Assembly: GCA_947476255.1 (NCBI GenBank)
Contig: CANJPY010000010.1
Coordinates: 1 to 64,000 of the forward strand
Length of the DNA stretch: 64,000 nt
DNA from: Chthoniobacteraceae bacterium
GTDB taxonomy: Bacteria; Verrucomicrobiota; Verrucomicrobiia; Chthoniobacterales; Chthoniobacteraceae
Direction of reading: 5' to 3'
Below the pieces are notes generated by a model. The model saw only the letters and a program-made list of their open reading frames with translations. It was not told the DNA's origin and ran no database searches. Shown one piece after another: positions 1 through 8,819 of this stretch; position 1 is the first letter of the stretch, and every line of letters begins with the position of its first letter. Position numbers and translations under genes: made by a program.

Positions 1-104
1 AGCGCAGTGGACCCACCCGTTCCCATTCCGAACACGGAAGTGAAACGCTGCAGCCCCGATGATAGTGCTTCTATAGGTTGCGCGAAAGTAGGACGTCGCC
101 AGTT
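1..104 (+). rRNA. rrf: 5S ribosomal RNA, 3' part
   Basis: The window opens inside a 5S rRNA gene. The segment CCCGTTCCCATTCCGAACAC at about positions 16-35 is the highly conserved 5S loop B/C region. It is followed by the usual GAAGTGAAAC and a GTAGG segment near 88-92. The first bases of the gene lie outside the window. The 3' boundary is estimated from where the terminator stem begins. It is presumably the last gene of an rRNA operon reading into this window, but 16S and 23S are not visible. Confidence 0.93.
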
Positions 105-107
105 TCC

Positions 108-150
108 CCGCCCCGCATCGGCTAAAACCTTTGCGGGGCGGCCTTTTTTT
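108..150 (+). terminator. Rho-independent terminator of the 5S/rRNA operon
   Basis: A 9-bp perfect stem (CCGCCCCGC at 108-116, GCGGGGCGG at 133-141) with a 16-base loop is followed by CC and seven T. It lies just after the 5S gene, so it most likely ends the rRNA operon. Confidence 0.9.
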
Positions 151-214
151 GTCGCAGTTCAATATTTTTCTGCGAGACAGATAGTGCTGTTCATTTTTCG
201 AAATACCCCTGCTC

Positions 215-1351
215 ATGAAACCCCGCCATCTTCTTTTCCTTGCGCTTCCCTTGTTCGTGTTCGCGGCCTGCAAAAAGGCTCCTCAAGCCGGTGGAAGTGT
301 GGATATTCCCGTAGGAGAGTTTGCTTCGCTCACGGGTGCGACGGCAAGTTTCGGGCAGTCTTCACACAAAGGGACCCAAATGGCGATTGACGAGCTTAAT
401 GAGGCTGGGGGTGTGCTGGGGAAGAAGTTGCGCCTGATCACAGAGGATGACCAAAGCCGTCCAGGAGAGGCTGCTACGGTGGTGCGGAAGATGATTTCCC
501 GCGACCGCATTATTGCGCTTCTTGGAGAGGTGGCTTCCTCTCGTTCCCTTGAAGCGGCTCCTATTTGTCAGCAGGCAGGAATCCCGATGATTTCTCCGGC
601 TTCCACAAATCCGAAAGTGACGGAGGTGGGGGATCAGATCTTTCGGGTGTGTTTTATTGATCCGTTTCAAGGTACGGTTCTTTCCAAGTTTGCGCTTTCT
701 AAGGGGTGGAAGAAGGTGGCGATTTTGACGGATGTGAAGCAGGATTACAGCGTTGGACTGTCCCAGTTTTTCAAGAGCCACATCGTTGAAAACGGTGGCG
801 AGGTGGTGAGTGAGCAGAGTTATTCGTCTGGAGACAAGGATTTTAAAGCGCAATTGACAGCCATCAAAGGTACTCAGCCCGATGCGATTCTGGCTTCTGG
901 CTATTATACGGAGGCTGGTTTGATCGCGCTGCAGGCGCGGGAACTTCAGATCACAGTCCCGTTGTTGGGGGGAGACGGTTGGGATTCTCCCTCGCTTGTG
1001 GAAGTTGGAGGCAAAGCGATTGAAGGCTCGTTCTTCTCCAACCATTTCTCGGTTGAGGATCCGTCTCCGCTGATTCAGGAGTTTTTAAAGAAGTACCGCG
1101 CGAAGTATAATGCCGAACCGGATGCCATGGCTGCGCTGGGGTATGATTCTGCGATGATTTTGGCCAATGCGCTGAAGCGCGCAGGGACTACGGAGGGGGC
1201 GAAATTAAAAGAGGCGATTGCGCAGACGAATGGTTTTATGGCGGTGACTGGTAAAATCACGCTGAATGCCGCCCGGAATGCTGACAAGTCTGCTGTAATG
1301 CTTGTGGTGAAGGATGGACAGTTTCGTTACGTTGAAACCGTAGCGCCCTAG
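215..1351 (+). CDS. ABC transporter substrate-binding lipoprotein, branched-chain amino acid type
   Basis: A 378-residue periplasmic binding protein of the Leu/Ile/Val-binding (Peripla_BP_6) family. The N-terminus has a short basic stretch, a hydrophobic core and a lipobox ending FAAC, so Cys19 is probably lipidated. The mature protein opens with GEFASLTGATASFGQSSHKG, the usual ligand-binding entry of this family. Later segments include ISPASTNP and ALGYDSAMILANAL. These proteins deliver an amino acid or related small molecule to an ABC permease. No permease or ATPase gene is next to it, so it may be an orphan component, and the ligand cannot be named. The neighbour on the right (corA) is convergent. 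Confidence 0.88.
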   Translation: MKPRHLLFLALPLFVFAACKKAPQAGGSVDIPVGEFASLTGATASFGQSSHKGTQMAIDELNEAGGVLGKKLRLITEDDQSRPGEAATVVRKMISRDRIIALLGEVASSRSLEAAPICQQAGIPMISPASTNPKVTEVGDQIFRVCFIDPFQGTVLSKFALSKGWKKVAILTDVKQDYSVGLSQFFKSHIVENGGEVVSEQSYSSGDKDFKAQLTAIKGTQPDAILASGYYTEAGLIALQARELQITVPLLGGDGWDSPSLVEVGGKAIEGSFFSNHFSVEDPSPLIQEFLKKYRAKYNAEPDAMAALGYDSAMILANALKRAGTTEGAKLKEAIAQTNGFMAVTGKITLNAARNADKSAVMLVVKDGQFRYVETVAP

Positions 1352-1463
1352 TAAATCTCAGGCTGGCTTTTCATAACGAAACGATTGTCCTCGAGGAAGG
1401 CGGTGGTTTATCAAGGCGGTTTTGCTCTCAGCGCCTGTGCCGTCTAGTTCCCGAAAAGGGTCT

Positions 1464-2549
1464 TTAGAGCCATTTTTTCTTTCGGAAATAGATGATTTGC
1501 ACAACGGCGACGCTAAGCATCAAACAAAGGCAAATGGGGTAGCCCAAGGGATGGTGGAGTTCGGGCATGTTGAGCGGAAACGCCTGACCGTTTGCCTCGC
1601 CTTGGAAATTCATGCCCCAAATTCCAGCGAGAAAGGTGAGGGGAATAAAGATGGACGAAATGACGGTCAGTACCCGCATGATTTCATTGGTGCGCATCCC
1701 GACTGACGACAGGTACATGTCCATATTTGCGGTGGAGACATCCCGATAGCTTTCAATCAAGTCCATGATTTGGACCGTGTGGTCATAGCAGTCGCGCAGG
1801 TAGATTTTGGTTTCCCGATGCACAAGGCCGCTGTCATCGTGGAGGAGGGCGTTGATGATTTCGCGTTCTGGCCAGACGAAACGTCGCATTTGTGCCAGTA
1901 AGCGTTTGCAGCTATGCAGTTGGTGGACGTGTTCGATGGAAGGTTTGGAAACGACTTCATCGTCCAAATCGTCCAGAGCTTCTCCGAGTTGCTCGAGAAG
2001 CGGGAATTTATGGTCCACAACGGTATCCAGAAGTGTGTAGGTCAAATAATCTGCGCCCATTTTTCGAATGAGGCCGCGCGCAGTCTTCAGTCTTTCTCGG
2101 ACTGGTTGAAAAGTTTCCGCTCTCGGCGTTTCTTGAATGCTCAGAAGGTAACCACGGCCCATGAATAGGGAGACTTGTTCTCCTGTGAGAATCCCATTTT
2201 CTTCGACTGAAATGATGTGGGAAACGATGAACAGGTGGTTTTCGTACGGTTCGAGTTTTGGCCGTTGGCCGAGAGTGAGGACGTCTTCGATGGCCAGCGA
2301 ATGAATCCCGAAGCGGTCTGCGAGAGCCTGAAGAAGCTCGATGTTGGAGATACCATCAAGTTCAATCCAAAGGACTGCGCCTTCCGGTGATGCCGCGGGA
2401 ATATCTGCGACGTTCGCAACCTCTCGTTCTTCGAGTTTTTCCTTGTTGAATAGCGTGTATCTGAGTCTGGGTGGAAGCAGTGCCGCGTTTTTAAGAAGAC
2501 TCAGAGACTCTGGTGCCATTCTTGGCAACTGAAGGATCGTACGCGGCAT
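1464..2549 (-). CDS. corA: Magnesium/cobalt transporter CorA
   Basis: A 361-residue protein with the family architecture: a large cytoplasmic N-terminal domain and two C-terminal membrane helices. The signature GMN is present (AGIWGMNFQG) at the end of the first helix (SSIFIPLTFLAGIWGMNF). The second helix is followed by a basic tail, RKKKW. CorA forms a pentameric inner-membrane channel for Mg2+ and also Co2+ or Ni2+. It is the last gene of a minus-strand run after the cyclase-like gene and recR, with 28 bp from recR, so it is probably co-transcribed. Cobalt entry by CorA could be relevant to the cobalamin operon in the same window, but that link is inference. Confidence 0.92.
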   Translation of the reverse strand: MPRTILQLPRMAPESLSLLKNAALLPPRLRYTLFNKEKLEEREVANVADIPAASPEGAVLWIELDGISNIELLQALADRFGIHSLAIEDVLTLGQRPKLEPYENHLFIVSHIISVEENGILTGEQVSLFMGRGYLLSIQETPRAETFQPVRERLKTARGLIRKMGADYLTYTLLDTVVDHKFPLLEQLGEALDDLDDEVVSKPSIEHVHQLHSCKRLLAQMRRFVWPEREIINALLHDDSGLVHRETKIYLRDCYDHTVQIMDLIESYRDVSTANMDMYLSSVGMRTNEIMRVLTVISSIFIPLTFLAGIWGMNFQGEANGQAFPLNMPELHHPLGYPICLCLMLSVAVVQIIYFRKKKWL

Positions 2550-2577
2550 GCGGTTAGGGGTTTGCCGGAATGAAAGC

Positions 2578-3195
2578 CTAGGGGTGCGCGGCGAGGCTCG
2601 TACGGCCAGAGAGGGCGCGGCTTAAGGTGAGTTCGTCCGCATATTCGAGGCCTGTGCCTGCAGGGAGGCCTTGCGCCAGACGCGTGACTTTGAGCGGAAA
2701 CTCGCGAAGCATATCCCCAAGATAGTGCGATGTCGCCTCGCCCTCGACGTCCGCGCCAAGTGCTAAAATGACTTCGTGGGGTGGGTGCTCTCGGAGGCGC
2801 TGCAGGAGAGCTGGAATTCTCAGGGATTCAGGACCGACATGGTCCAAGGGCGAGATTTTCCCACCCAAGGCATGATAAAATCCCCGGAAAGCACCCGAGC
2901 GTTCCAAGGGCAAAATATCCGTGGGTTGTTCCACAATGCAAAGGAGCAGAGGGTCGCGGGATGTATCGAGGCAGAGGGGGCAAAGGTTCGCTTCTGAGAA
3001 GAAGCCGCATCTTTCGCACGGCTGGATCTCCCGCTTCACGCACTCGATGGCGCGCGCCAGCGATTCGGGATGCGAATCGGGCGATTGCACCATCCAGAGT
3101 GCGATTCGTTCGGCACTACGGGAGCCAATGCCCGGAAGACGCTTGAGCTCTGCTATCAGGGAGCGGAGCGGGGCGGGGTATTCTGCACGGTTCAT
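2578..3195 (-). CDS. recR: Recombination mediator RecR
   Basis: A 205-residue protein of normal RecR length. It has the helix-hairpin-helix segment KRLPGIGSRSAERIA near the N-terminus, a four-cysteine zinc motif (CERCGFFSEANLCPLC, about residues 58-73), and a Toprim domain beginning LCIVEQPTDILPLERSG. RecR works with RecF and RecO to load RecA onto single-stranded gaps. It lies 14 bp after the cyclase-like gene and 28 bp before corA, all on the minus strand. dnaX or ybaB, frequent neighbours of recR elsewhere, are not adjacent. Confidence 0.95.
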   Translation of the reverse strand: MNRAEYPAPLRSLIAELKRLPGIGSRSAERIALWMVQSPDSHPESLARAIECVKREIQPCERCGFFSEANLCPLCLDTSRDPLLLCIVEQPTDILPLERSGAFRGFYHALGGKISPLDHVGPESLRIPALLQRLREHPPHEVILALGADVEGEATSHYLGDMLREFPLKVTRLAQGLPAGTGLEYADELTLSRALSGRTSLAAHP

Positions 3196-3209
3196 GTGAG
3201 GGGCAGAAA

Positions 3210-4448
3210 TTATCCTTCGGAGTGCGAGTATTGCGAGAGAGACTCTTGTTCATCGATGCGCATCAGGAGCAAATCGATGGCTTCATCGGTACCGGTGAGT
3301 GGCCGAGCGTCGCGTAACTTCGCCCGAGCCTGAGCCCATTTGCGCGCGCGAAAGAGGGTGACTCCCTCCCGGTACACGCGCAGGCGCGCGAGGGTGGGAG
3401 TGTCGAGAGTCTGCTGTAGGGCGAGGACTTCAAAGACATCCTCCGGCGGATGTGGAGGGTGGATGCGCTGCAACAGGTCAATCGGCCGTCTTTCTACGGA
3501 ATGCCCGCCAAGAAGTCCCGTGCGAGCGCTGATGAGGATGCGTGATCCATAGAGCAAATTGGCGCCCGCCAGCCGTTGTGCCCATTCCGCTGTTTCCCCC
3601 GCGATACCTGGTCTTGTTTGCTCAGAAGGTCCAAAGAGGGCCAAGAGGGCATCTCCAGTGCTGACCCCGATGCGAACGTCGATCTCGTTGCCATATTTTA
3701 CCGCACATTCCTGACTGAGTGCCTGTACGCGCCCTCGGATCGCGAGAGCCGCGTGCAGGGCTGCTTCCGGGTGTTCCTCGACTCCGAAGGGTGTGCAAAA
3801 AATGGAACGGAAGCCTTCGATGTCTTTGCGGTCAGAGCGCCCCCCATGAGCGGTTGCCGTTTCTTCATAGAGGAACAAGAGGCGGTTAAAAAACGAAGTG
3901 CAGGCCCCCGGGGGAAGGCTGTCGGCTAGAGAGGACTGGTTGACAAGCTCACAAAACATGACGGTGCAAGCCACGCGTTGAGGTTCAAGGGACTCTGTGG
4001 TTTGTGTGGACTTCTCTATCGCCACCGGATTCGGGCGGAACGCGACTGGCTGAAAAAAATGAGGATCAAGTTCGAGTCCGGCGGCTTTGGAGGATTTGTA
4101 CCGGATCCATTCCGGCAAGCCCGCGGCGACAAACAGGCTCAGGGCGAGGGGCCAGGAGGAAAAGGGAACGTCAAACCGTTCTGCAAGATAACTGGCGAAG
4201 GGCAATTGAGTGAGCGCGCCTAAAAGTACAATGCCTCTCCAAATCGGCGAATGGACGACGCCAAAAACCCACGCCATGCCCCAGGAGAGAGGAAATATAA
4301 CGGCTATTTTGCTTAGGAACGGCGCGCCAGAGACTGGAGGGAGCCATCCGATTGTGGACGCGAGAAACGCGATTGCCGCAGCCCCAGCTCCAAGAAGGAG
4401 GCTGTGCAAGATTTGACGGTGCTGATCCGTAAGATCGCGTAGAATCAC
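3210..4448 (-). CDS. Membrane protein with degenerate class III nucleotide cyclase domain
   Basis: A 412-residue protein with about four hydrophobic segments in residues 10-115 and a class III adenylate/guanylate cyclase-like domain from about residue 155. The fold landmarks are present (TVMFCELVNQSS; DVRIGVSTGDALLALFG). The metal-binding aspartates are not: the first Asp position reads Glu (FCELV), and the usual GDA motif reads IEGFRSIF. The catalytic Asn position in the GDAVNLAARL-like segment reads GETAEWAQRL, keeping only the Arg. I infer an inactive or regulatory domain. The C-terminal 100 residues look helical and may hold a tetratricopeptide-like segment. The start codon appears to be GTG at 4448. 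It is the first gene of a run with recR and corA. Confidence 0.72.
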   Translation of the reverse strand: MILRDLTDQHRQILHSLLLGAGAAAIAFLASTIGWLPPVSGAPFLSKIAVIFPLSWGMAWVFGVVHSPIWRGIVLLGALTQLPFASYLAERFDVPFSSWPLALSLFVAAGLPEWIRYKSSKAAGLELDPHFFQPVAFRPNPVAIEKSTQTTESLEPQRVACTVMFCELVNQSSLADSLPPGACTSFFNRLLFLYEETATAHGGRSDRKDIEGFRSIFCTPFGVEEHPEAALHAALAIRGRVQALSQECAVKYGNEIDVRIGVSTGDALLALFGPSEQTRPGIAGETAEWAQRLAGANLLYGSRILISARTGLLGGHSVERRPIDLLQRIHPPHPPEDVFEVLALQQTLDTPTLARLRVYREGVTLFRARKWAQARAKLRDARPLTGTDEAIDLLLMRIDEQESLSQYSHSEG

Positions 4449-4526
4449 TCGAACTGCATAGCAAGAAATACGCCAGAGAACGCTCTCTCATGGTCATGGG
4501 ACTGAATCTCTGTCATTTTCGAGCTC

Positions 4527-4985
4527 ATGCTGAATGTCGTCCTTCTTGAGCCGGAAATTCCGCCCAATACCGGAAATATTGGCCGTCTTTGTCTGGCCAC
4601 AGGCGCCACCCTGCACCTGATTGAACCACTCGGGTTTTCGCTGGACGATAAACTCCTGAAAAGAGCGGGACTGGATTATTGGCCACTGGTGCATGTCAGG
4701 CAATGGCGTGACTGGGAAGCTTTCGTGGCAGGGCAGGCAGAAGGGGCTCGTTACTGGTTTCTGACGACCAAGACGGATGCAGCCTATTGGGAGGCGGAGT
4801 TTGAGGACGGAGATTACCTCGTGTTTGGGCGCGAGACGCGCGGGCTCCCGGCACCTCTTCTTGCCGCTAACGCCTCAACGTGCCTCACCATTCCCATGGC
4901 CAAGGAGACACGCAGTCTGAATTTGGCGACTTCCGTCGGGATTGTGCTTTATGAGGCGGTGCGTCAACTGAGCACAAAAACGTAG
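4527..4985 (+). CDS. trmL: tRNA (cytidine(34)-2'-O)-methyltransferase TrmL
   Basis: A 152-residue SPOUT-class methyltransferase. The opening VVLLEPEIPPNTGNIGRLC and the motif LVFGRETRGLP, followed by IPMAKETRSLNLATSVGIVLYE, form the SAM-binding trefoil knot of the TrmL/YibK group. The length matches the minimal SPOUT fold with no RNA-binding extension, as in TrmL. It methylates the wobble 2'-O of certain tRNA-Leu species, acting as a cytoplasmic dimer. It is transcribed divergently from the cyclase-like gene. Confidence 0.92.
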   Translation: MLNVVLLEPEIPPNTGNIGRLCLATGATLHLIEPLGFSLDDKLLKRAGLDYWPLVHVRQWRDWEAFVAGQAEGARYWFLTTKTDAAYWEAEFEDGDYLVFGRETRGLPAPLLAANASTCLTIPMAKETRSLNLATSVGIVLYEAVRQLSTKT

Positions 4986-5046
4986 AATTTGAGCCGATTG
5001 ATGATTTTAGCTGGTGCAAACGCCCTAAGAAGTGGATGGAGAAGGG

Positions 5047-5781
5047 GTGAGAAATTCCACTCCTTGGCGTTTGATCCCCATCATTTTTGTTTCCGCCGGA
5101 CTTTTTGGAAGTCCTGCCAGTGCCCGTGCGCAGTCAGAGCGGCCGGTGCCCGCTAAATCAGAACCGGTGGTGGGCAAACCGGAGTCGCCGGTGGTGGGCA
5201 AACCGGAGTCGCTGGTGGTGGGCAAGTGGGAGACGCTGTTCGACGGAAAAACGCTCTCGGGTTGGAAGCGCACGGAGTTCGGGGGGGGCGGGGAGGCCAG
5301 TGTCGAAGATGGTTTTTTGGTGGTGGATCAGGGCGAAGAGTTGAGCGGAGTCAACTGGACGCGTGCTTTTCCCAAGATGAATTACGAAATCGAGCTCGAG
5401 GCGCAGAGGCGCACTGGGCTGGACTTTTTTTGCGCCGTGACCTTTCCCGTCAGCGAACGGTTCGTGACTTTCGTTGTTGGCGGCTGGGGGGGCGCAACGG
5501 TGGGGATTTCCAGCATCAACCGAGAGGATGCCTCCCAAAACGAAACCAGCACGATCCGCCACTTTAAAGACAACCGGTGGTATAAAATCCGGGTGAAAGT
5601 TGAACCCGAGCGGATTCAGACATGGATTGACGAAGAACGTGTAGTGGACCTCGATACCAAGGGGAAGGAACTTGGTTTGCGGTCTGGTGAGATTGACCTT
5701 TCCGTCCCCTTGGGCCTTGCGAGCTTCCGCACCACGGCGGCGTTTAAAGAGGTGCGCTTCCGTCGTCTCACAAGCAAGTGA
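5047..5781 (+). CDS. Secreted DUF1080 protein (3-keto-disaccharide hydrolase-like)
   Basis: About 244 residues. A signal peptide (RLIPIIFVSAGLFGSPASARAQ) is followed by a repeat region and then a DUF1080 domain starting LFDGKTLSGWKRTEF. The domain is a laminarinase-like beta-sandwich; some members hydrolyse 3-keto-glycosides, and the family is abundant in Verrucomicrobiota and Planctomycetota. I chose GTG at 5047 because GGAGAAGGG lies directly upstream; an in-frame GTG at 5032 would add five residues. Between signal peptide and domain, a 24-bp unit occurs three times. The gene stands alone between trmL and the helicase gene on the same strand. The substrate cannot be read from the sequence. 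Confidence 0.8.
   Translation: MRNSTPWRLIPIIFVSAGLFGSPASARAQSERPVPAKSEPVVGKPESPVVGKPESLVVGKWETLFDGKTLSGWKRTEFGGGGEASVEDGFLVVDQGEELSGVNWTRAFPKMNYEIELEAQRRTGLDFFCAVTFPVSERFVTFVVGGWGGATVGISSINREDASQNETSTIRHFKDNRWYKIRVKVEPERIQTWIDEERVVDLDTKGKELGLRSGEIDLSVPLGLASFRTTAAFKEVRFRRLTSK
5164..5235 (+). repeat. Three tandem 24-bp repeats inside the DUF1080 gene
   Basis: A 24-bp unit (CCGGTGGTGGGCAAACCGGA plus GTCG) is repeated exactly at 5164-5187 and 5188-5211, then with several changes at 5212-5235. It encodes an eight-residue unit, PVVGKPES, as a spacer between the signal peptide and the enzyme-like domain. Being in frame, copy-number change would lengthen or shorten the linker without breaking the protein. 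Confidence 0.9.
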
Positions 5782-5845
5782 GAGGGCTTTTTGACGCCCC
5801 GGATTGTGTGAGTCTGCTCCTTGTTTTTAATGCTCTTTTGTTCTC

Positions 5846-7864
5846 ATGGCGCGTGAATATGTGATTCGACCCTCCGTTGCGCCAGTGCCGCGCATCGACT
5901 TTGCCCAAGAGCTGAATCCGCAGCAGCTTGCGGCCGTGACTTGCCCTCCGGGGCCGGCTCTTGTGCTTGCAGGAGCGGGGTCGGGCAAGACGCGGACGCT
6001 CACTTATCGGGTCGCCTATCTGCTCGAGAATGCGGTACCTGCAGATAACATTCTGCTCCTCACTTTCACGAACAAGGCCTCCCGTGAAATGTTGGAGCGC
6101 GTGGCCTCCTTGGTTCCGCACGATTTGAGTGAACTCTGGGGAGGAACCTTTCATTCCATTGGCAACCGGATCTTGCGCAGGCACGTTCAAGAGGCGGGTT
6201 TTGAGTCCGGCTTCACGGTCATGGACCGCGAGGATGCGGACGAATTGTTGCAGGGAGCGCTGCTCGACATGCGAGGAGGGAAGGTGTCGGAATTGCCCGT
6301 GAAACCTTCGGTCATTGGAGAGGTGCTCAGCTATGCCGTAAACGTCGGGCGTTCAGTGGCCGAGGTGATCCCGGAGCGGTTTCCACACTTGGAAGAATGG
6401 GCGGAGCTTATTCAAGATGCCGGTGGAAGGTATGCTCGGCGCAAACTCGAGGCGAATGCGTTGGATTTTGACGATCTTCTTTCGATGACGGTGCGGTTGT
6501 TGGAAACCCATGCGGGTATTGCCGACATTTATCAGCGGCGCTTTCAGTTCGTGCTCGTTGACGAATACCAGGACACCAATCCGTTGCAGTCGAAGTTCAT
6601 TGATTTGTTGTCCGCGCGGCATCGGAATCTGATGGCGGTGGGTGATGATGCGCAGGCTATTTATTCCTGGCGTGGAGCTGATTATCGAAACATTCTGAGT
6701 TTCGGTGAGCGGTATCCGGGGGCACAGATCTACAAGGTGGAAACGAATTATCGCAGTACACCCGAAATTTTGGAGGTCGCGAATTCGGCCATTGAAGGCA
6801 TGCAAACGCCTTTGCGCAAAGAACTGGTTTCCGCACGTACAGGCGGTGAATTACCGCGTCTCATTCCGCTTCAGACCGGCGCGCATCAGGCGAAATTTGT
6901 CGTCTCCCGAATGCTCGAACTTCACGAGGATGGCATGCCCTGGGAGGACATGGCGGTCCTCTACCGGGCTCATTACCATTCGATGGAATTGCAGATGGAA
7001 ATGACCAGACACGCCATTCCCTTTCAAATCACGAGTGGCCTGCGTTTTTTTGAGCAGGCACACGTGAAGGACGTCGGTGCGTTTCTGAAGTTTGTGGTGA
7101 ATCCCCAGGACGAGGTGGCGTTCAAGCGCATGGTGCGCCTTTTGCCGGGCATTGGAGATCGTTCTGCAGGAAGTCTTTGGAAGGCAGTCGCGCCGTTGGG
7201 GCGGGAATTGGTGGAGGACCGCCTCGCCGGACGCTCCGGTTTTTCCTTTGCCCAGGCCTTTTCCGAGCAGAAGGTTCCAGCGCGCTCGTTGGCGGCGTGG
7301 AAACAACTCGGACACACTCTCGAGGAGATTGCCCCCGGTGGGATTCCGATGGCTCCCTCGCACATGCTTCAGTCTGTGCGCGAGGCTGTTTATGATGACT
7401 ATGCGAGGACCAAGTTTCCGGACTACGACACGCGTCGGGAGGATCTGAATACGCTGGCATCGTTTGCCTCGCAGTACACCAACGCCGAAGAGTTTTTGGA
7501 TCAGTTGGCATTGCTGGGGTCTGCAGATCCTGTGACCACGGCGAGGGATTCCAGTGGAGAAAGCGTGATTCTATCTTCGGTGCATCAGGCGAAGGGACTG
7601 GAGTGGAAGGTGGTGTTTGTGGTGTGGCTGACCGAGGGCATGTTTCCTTCGCAGCGCTCGATGGCTAATCTGGATTCTCTCGAAGAGGAACGTCGGCTGT
7701 TTTACGTGGCGGTGACACGCGCGGAGGACGAGCTGTACTTGTGCTGGCCGTTCATCAAGCGCAACCCCGGCGGAGGCGACGCGGTCCAGCGGATCTCTCC
7801 CTTTTTGGAAGACATTCCGCAACAGCTGTTGGAGGAGTGGCGCATCTCGGGCGGCGGGTTCTAG
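5846..7864 (+). CDS. UvrD/PcrA/Rep-family superfamily 1 DNA helicase
   Basis: A 672-residue 3'-5' DNA helicase with all SF1A motifs in order: Q motif LNPQQLAAV, Walker A GAGSGKT, motif II DEYQDTN, motif III GDDAQAIYSWRGA, motif IV VETNYRST, motif V HQAKGLEWKVVFV and motif VI LFYVAVTRAEDEL. It unwinds DNA in repair or at stalled forks. The length equals Rep more closely than UvrD or PcrA, and the extended C-terminal tail of PcrA is absent, so I do not assign a symbol. It is followed by a short hairpin and the convergent panC. Confidence 0.93.
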   Translation: MAREYVIRPSVAPVPRIDFAQELNPQQLAAVTCPPGPALVLAGAGSGKTRTLTYRVAYLLENAVPADNILLLTFTNKASREMLERVASLVPHDLSELWGGTFHSIGNRILRRHVQEAGFESGFTVMDREDADELLQGALLDMRGGKVSELPVKPSVIGEVLSYAVNVGRSVAEVIPERFPHLEEWAELIQDAGGRYARRKLEANALDFDDLLSMTVRLLETHAGIADIYQRRFQFVLVDEYQDTNPLQSKFIDLLSARHRNLMAVGDDAQAIYSWRGADYRNILSFGERYPGAQIYKVETNYRSTPEILEVANSAIEGMQTPLRKELVSARTGGELPRLIPLQTGAHQAKFVVSRMLELHEDGMPWEDMAVLYRAHYHSMELQMEMTRHAIPFQITSGLRFFEQAHVKDVGAFLKFVVNPQDEVAFKRMVRLLPGIGDRSAGSLWKAVAPLGRELVEDRLAGRSGFSFAQAFSEQKVPARSLAAWKQLGHTLEEIAPGGIPMAPSHMLQSVREAVYDDYARTKFPDYDTRREDLNTLASFASQYTNAEEFLDQLALLGSADPVTTARDSSGESVILSSVHQAKGLEWKVVFVVWLTEGMFPSQRSMANLDSLEEERRLFYVAVTRAEDELYLCWPFIKRNPGGGDAVQRISPFLEDIPQQLLEEWRISGGGF

Positions 7865-7881
7865 AAAAGTCCCGAGCCACG

Positions 7882-7898
7882 AGAGATTTTCGATCTCT
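7882..7898. terminator. Short hairpin between convergent helicase gene and panC
   Basis: A six-base-pair stem (AGAGAT / ATCTCT) with the loop TTTCG lies in the 53-bp gap between the two convergent stop codons. There is no T-run on either side, so its terminator role is only suggested by position. Confidence 0.3.
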
Positions 7899-7917
7899 TG
7901 AATTCCTCGCCGCCGAC

Positions 7918-8760
7918 CTAGAGAAGCTGGATATTATCAATCAAGCGCGTCTTGCCAAAAAACACGGCAAGCGCCGCGACGCTTCCTTGCGCAAGGGTTT
8001 CCACCGGTTGAAGAGAACTGCCGTCCACGACGGAGACGTAGTCGATTCGTGCCAGCGGAGCGCCTTCCACGCGCTCTATGATCGAGCGCTGGAGCCTTTT
8101 GGCGTCCGTCTCTCCCGCCGCCACCGCCGCTTTCGCCTCCGAAAGAGCTTGTTGCAGGATAGTGGCCTGTCTCCTTTCCTCGGTGCTCAGGTACGCGTTG
8201 CGCGAGGAAAGTGCGAGTCCGTCGTGTTCACGCACCGTGTCTGCAAAGTGCAACTCGACTGGAACATTGAAGTCCCGAACCATGCGTGCGATGACCGCGC
8301 ATTGCTGGAAGTCTTTTTTTCCAAACACGGCGTGTGTGGGCTGACAGATTAGGAACAGTTTGAGCACTACGGTGCAAACCCCTCGGAAATGTCCGGGGCG
8401 CGTTCCGCCGCAAAGGCCGATGCTCACGGATTCTTCATTGAGCCAGGTGGAAAAGTTATCGGGGTAAACCTCCGCGGCATCCGGGGCAAAAAGAAGATCG
8501 ACACTGTGCTGGCGGCAGAGGGCTTCGTCGGCTTCAAACGGGCGCGGGTAACGGGTCAAATCCTCTTTGGGACCGAATTGGGTGGGGTTGACAAAGATGG
8601 TGGCTGCGACCGTTCCTTGAGGCCCTGCAAGGATTCGCGCTTTGTCAAAAAGAGCGGTATGCCCGGCATGGAGAGCTCCCATGGTGGGGACGAGAACCAG
8701 AGGACGTGGCGCATTCCCAAAGGCGAGTTGGGTTGACGAAATGGAGCGAAGCGTTTTCAA
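7918..8760 (-). CDS. panC: Pantothenate synthetase (pantoate--beta-alanine ligase)
   Basis: A 280-residue enzyme that joins pantoate and beta-alanine with ATP to make pantothenate, the coenzyme A precursor. The nucleotide-binding signature PTMGALHAGH is present, followed by ATIFVNPTQFG and the KMSKS-like LALSSRNAYLS. Length is normal. The start appears to be TTG at 8760, since no ATG or GTG lies between it and the conserved PTMG segment. The gene is 59 bp downstream of lpxB on the same strand and is probably the last gene of the oxidoreductase-lpxB-panC operon. panB and panD are not nearby. Confidence 0.93.
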   Translation of the reverse strand: MKTLRSISSTQLAFGNAPRPLVLVPTMGALHAGHTALFDKARILAGPQGTVAATIFVNPTQFGPKEDLTRYPRPFEADEALCRQHSVDLLFAPDAAEVYPDNFSTWLNEESVSIGLCGGTRPGHFRGVCTVVLKLFLICQPTHAVFGKKDFQQCAVIARMVRDFNVPVELHFADTVREHDGLALSSRNAYLSTEERRQATILQQALSEAKAAVAAGETDAKRLQRSIIERVEGAPLARIDYVSVVDGSSLQPVETLAQGSVAALAVFFGKTRLIDNIQLL

Positions 8761-8819
8761 GGCGGGGCAGACTTACACCGCGAAGAGGAGGAAGGCAAGG
8801 AAGGCAATCCGCGGAGGTC

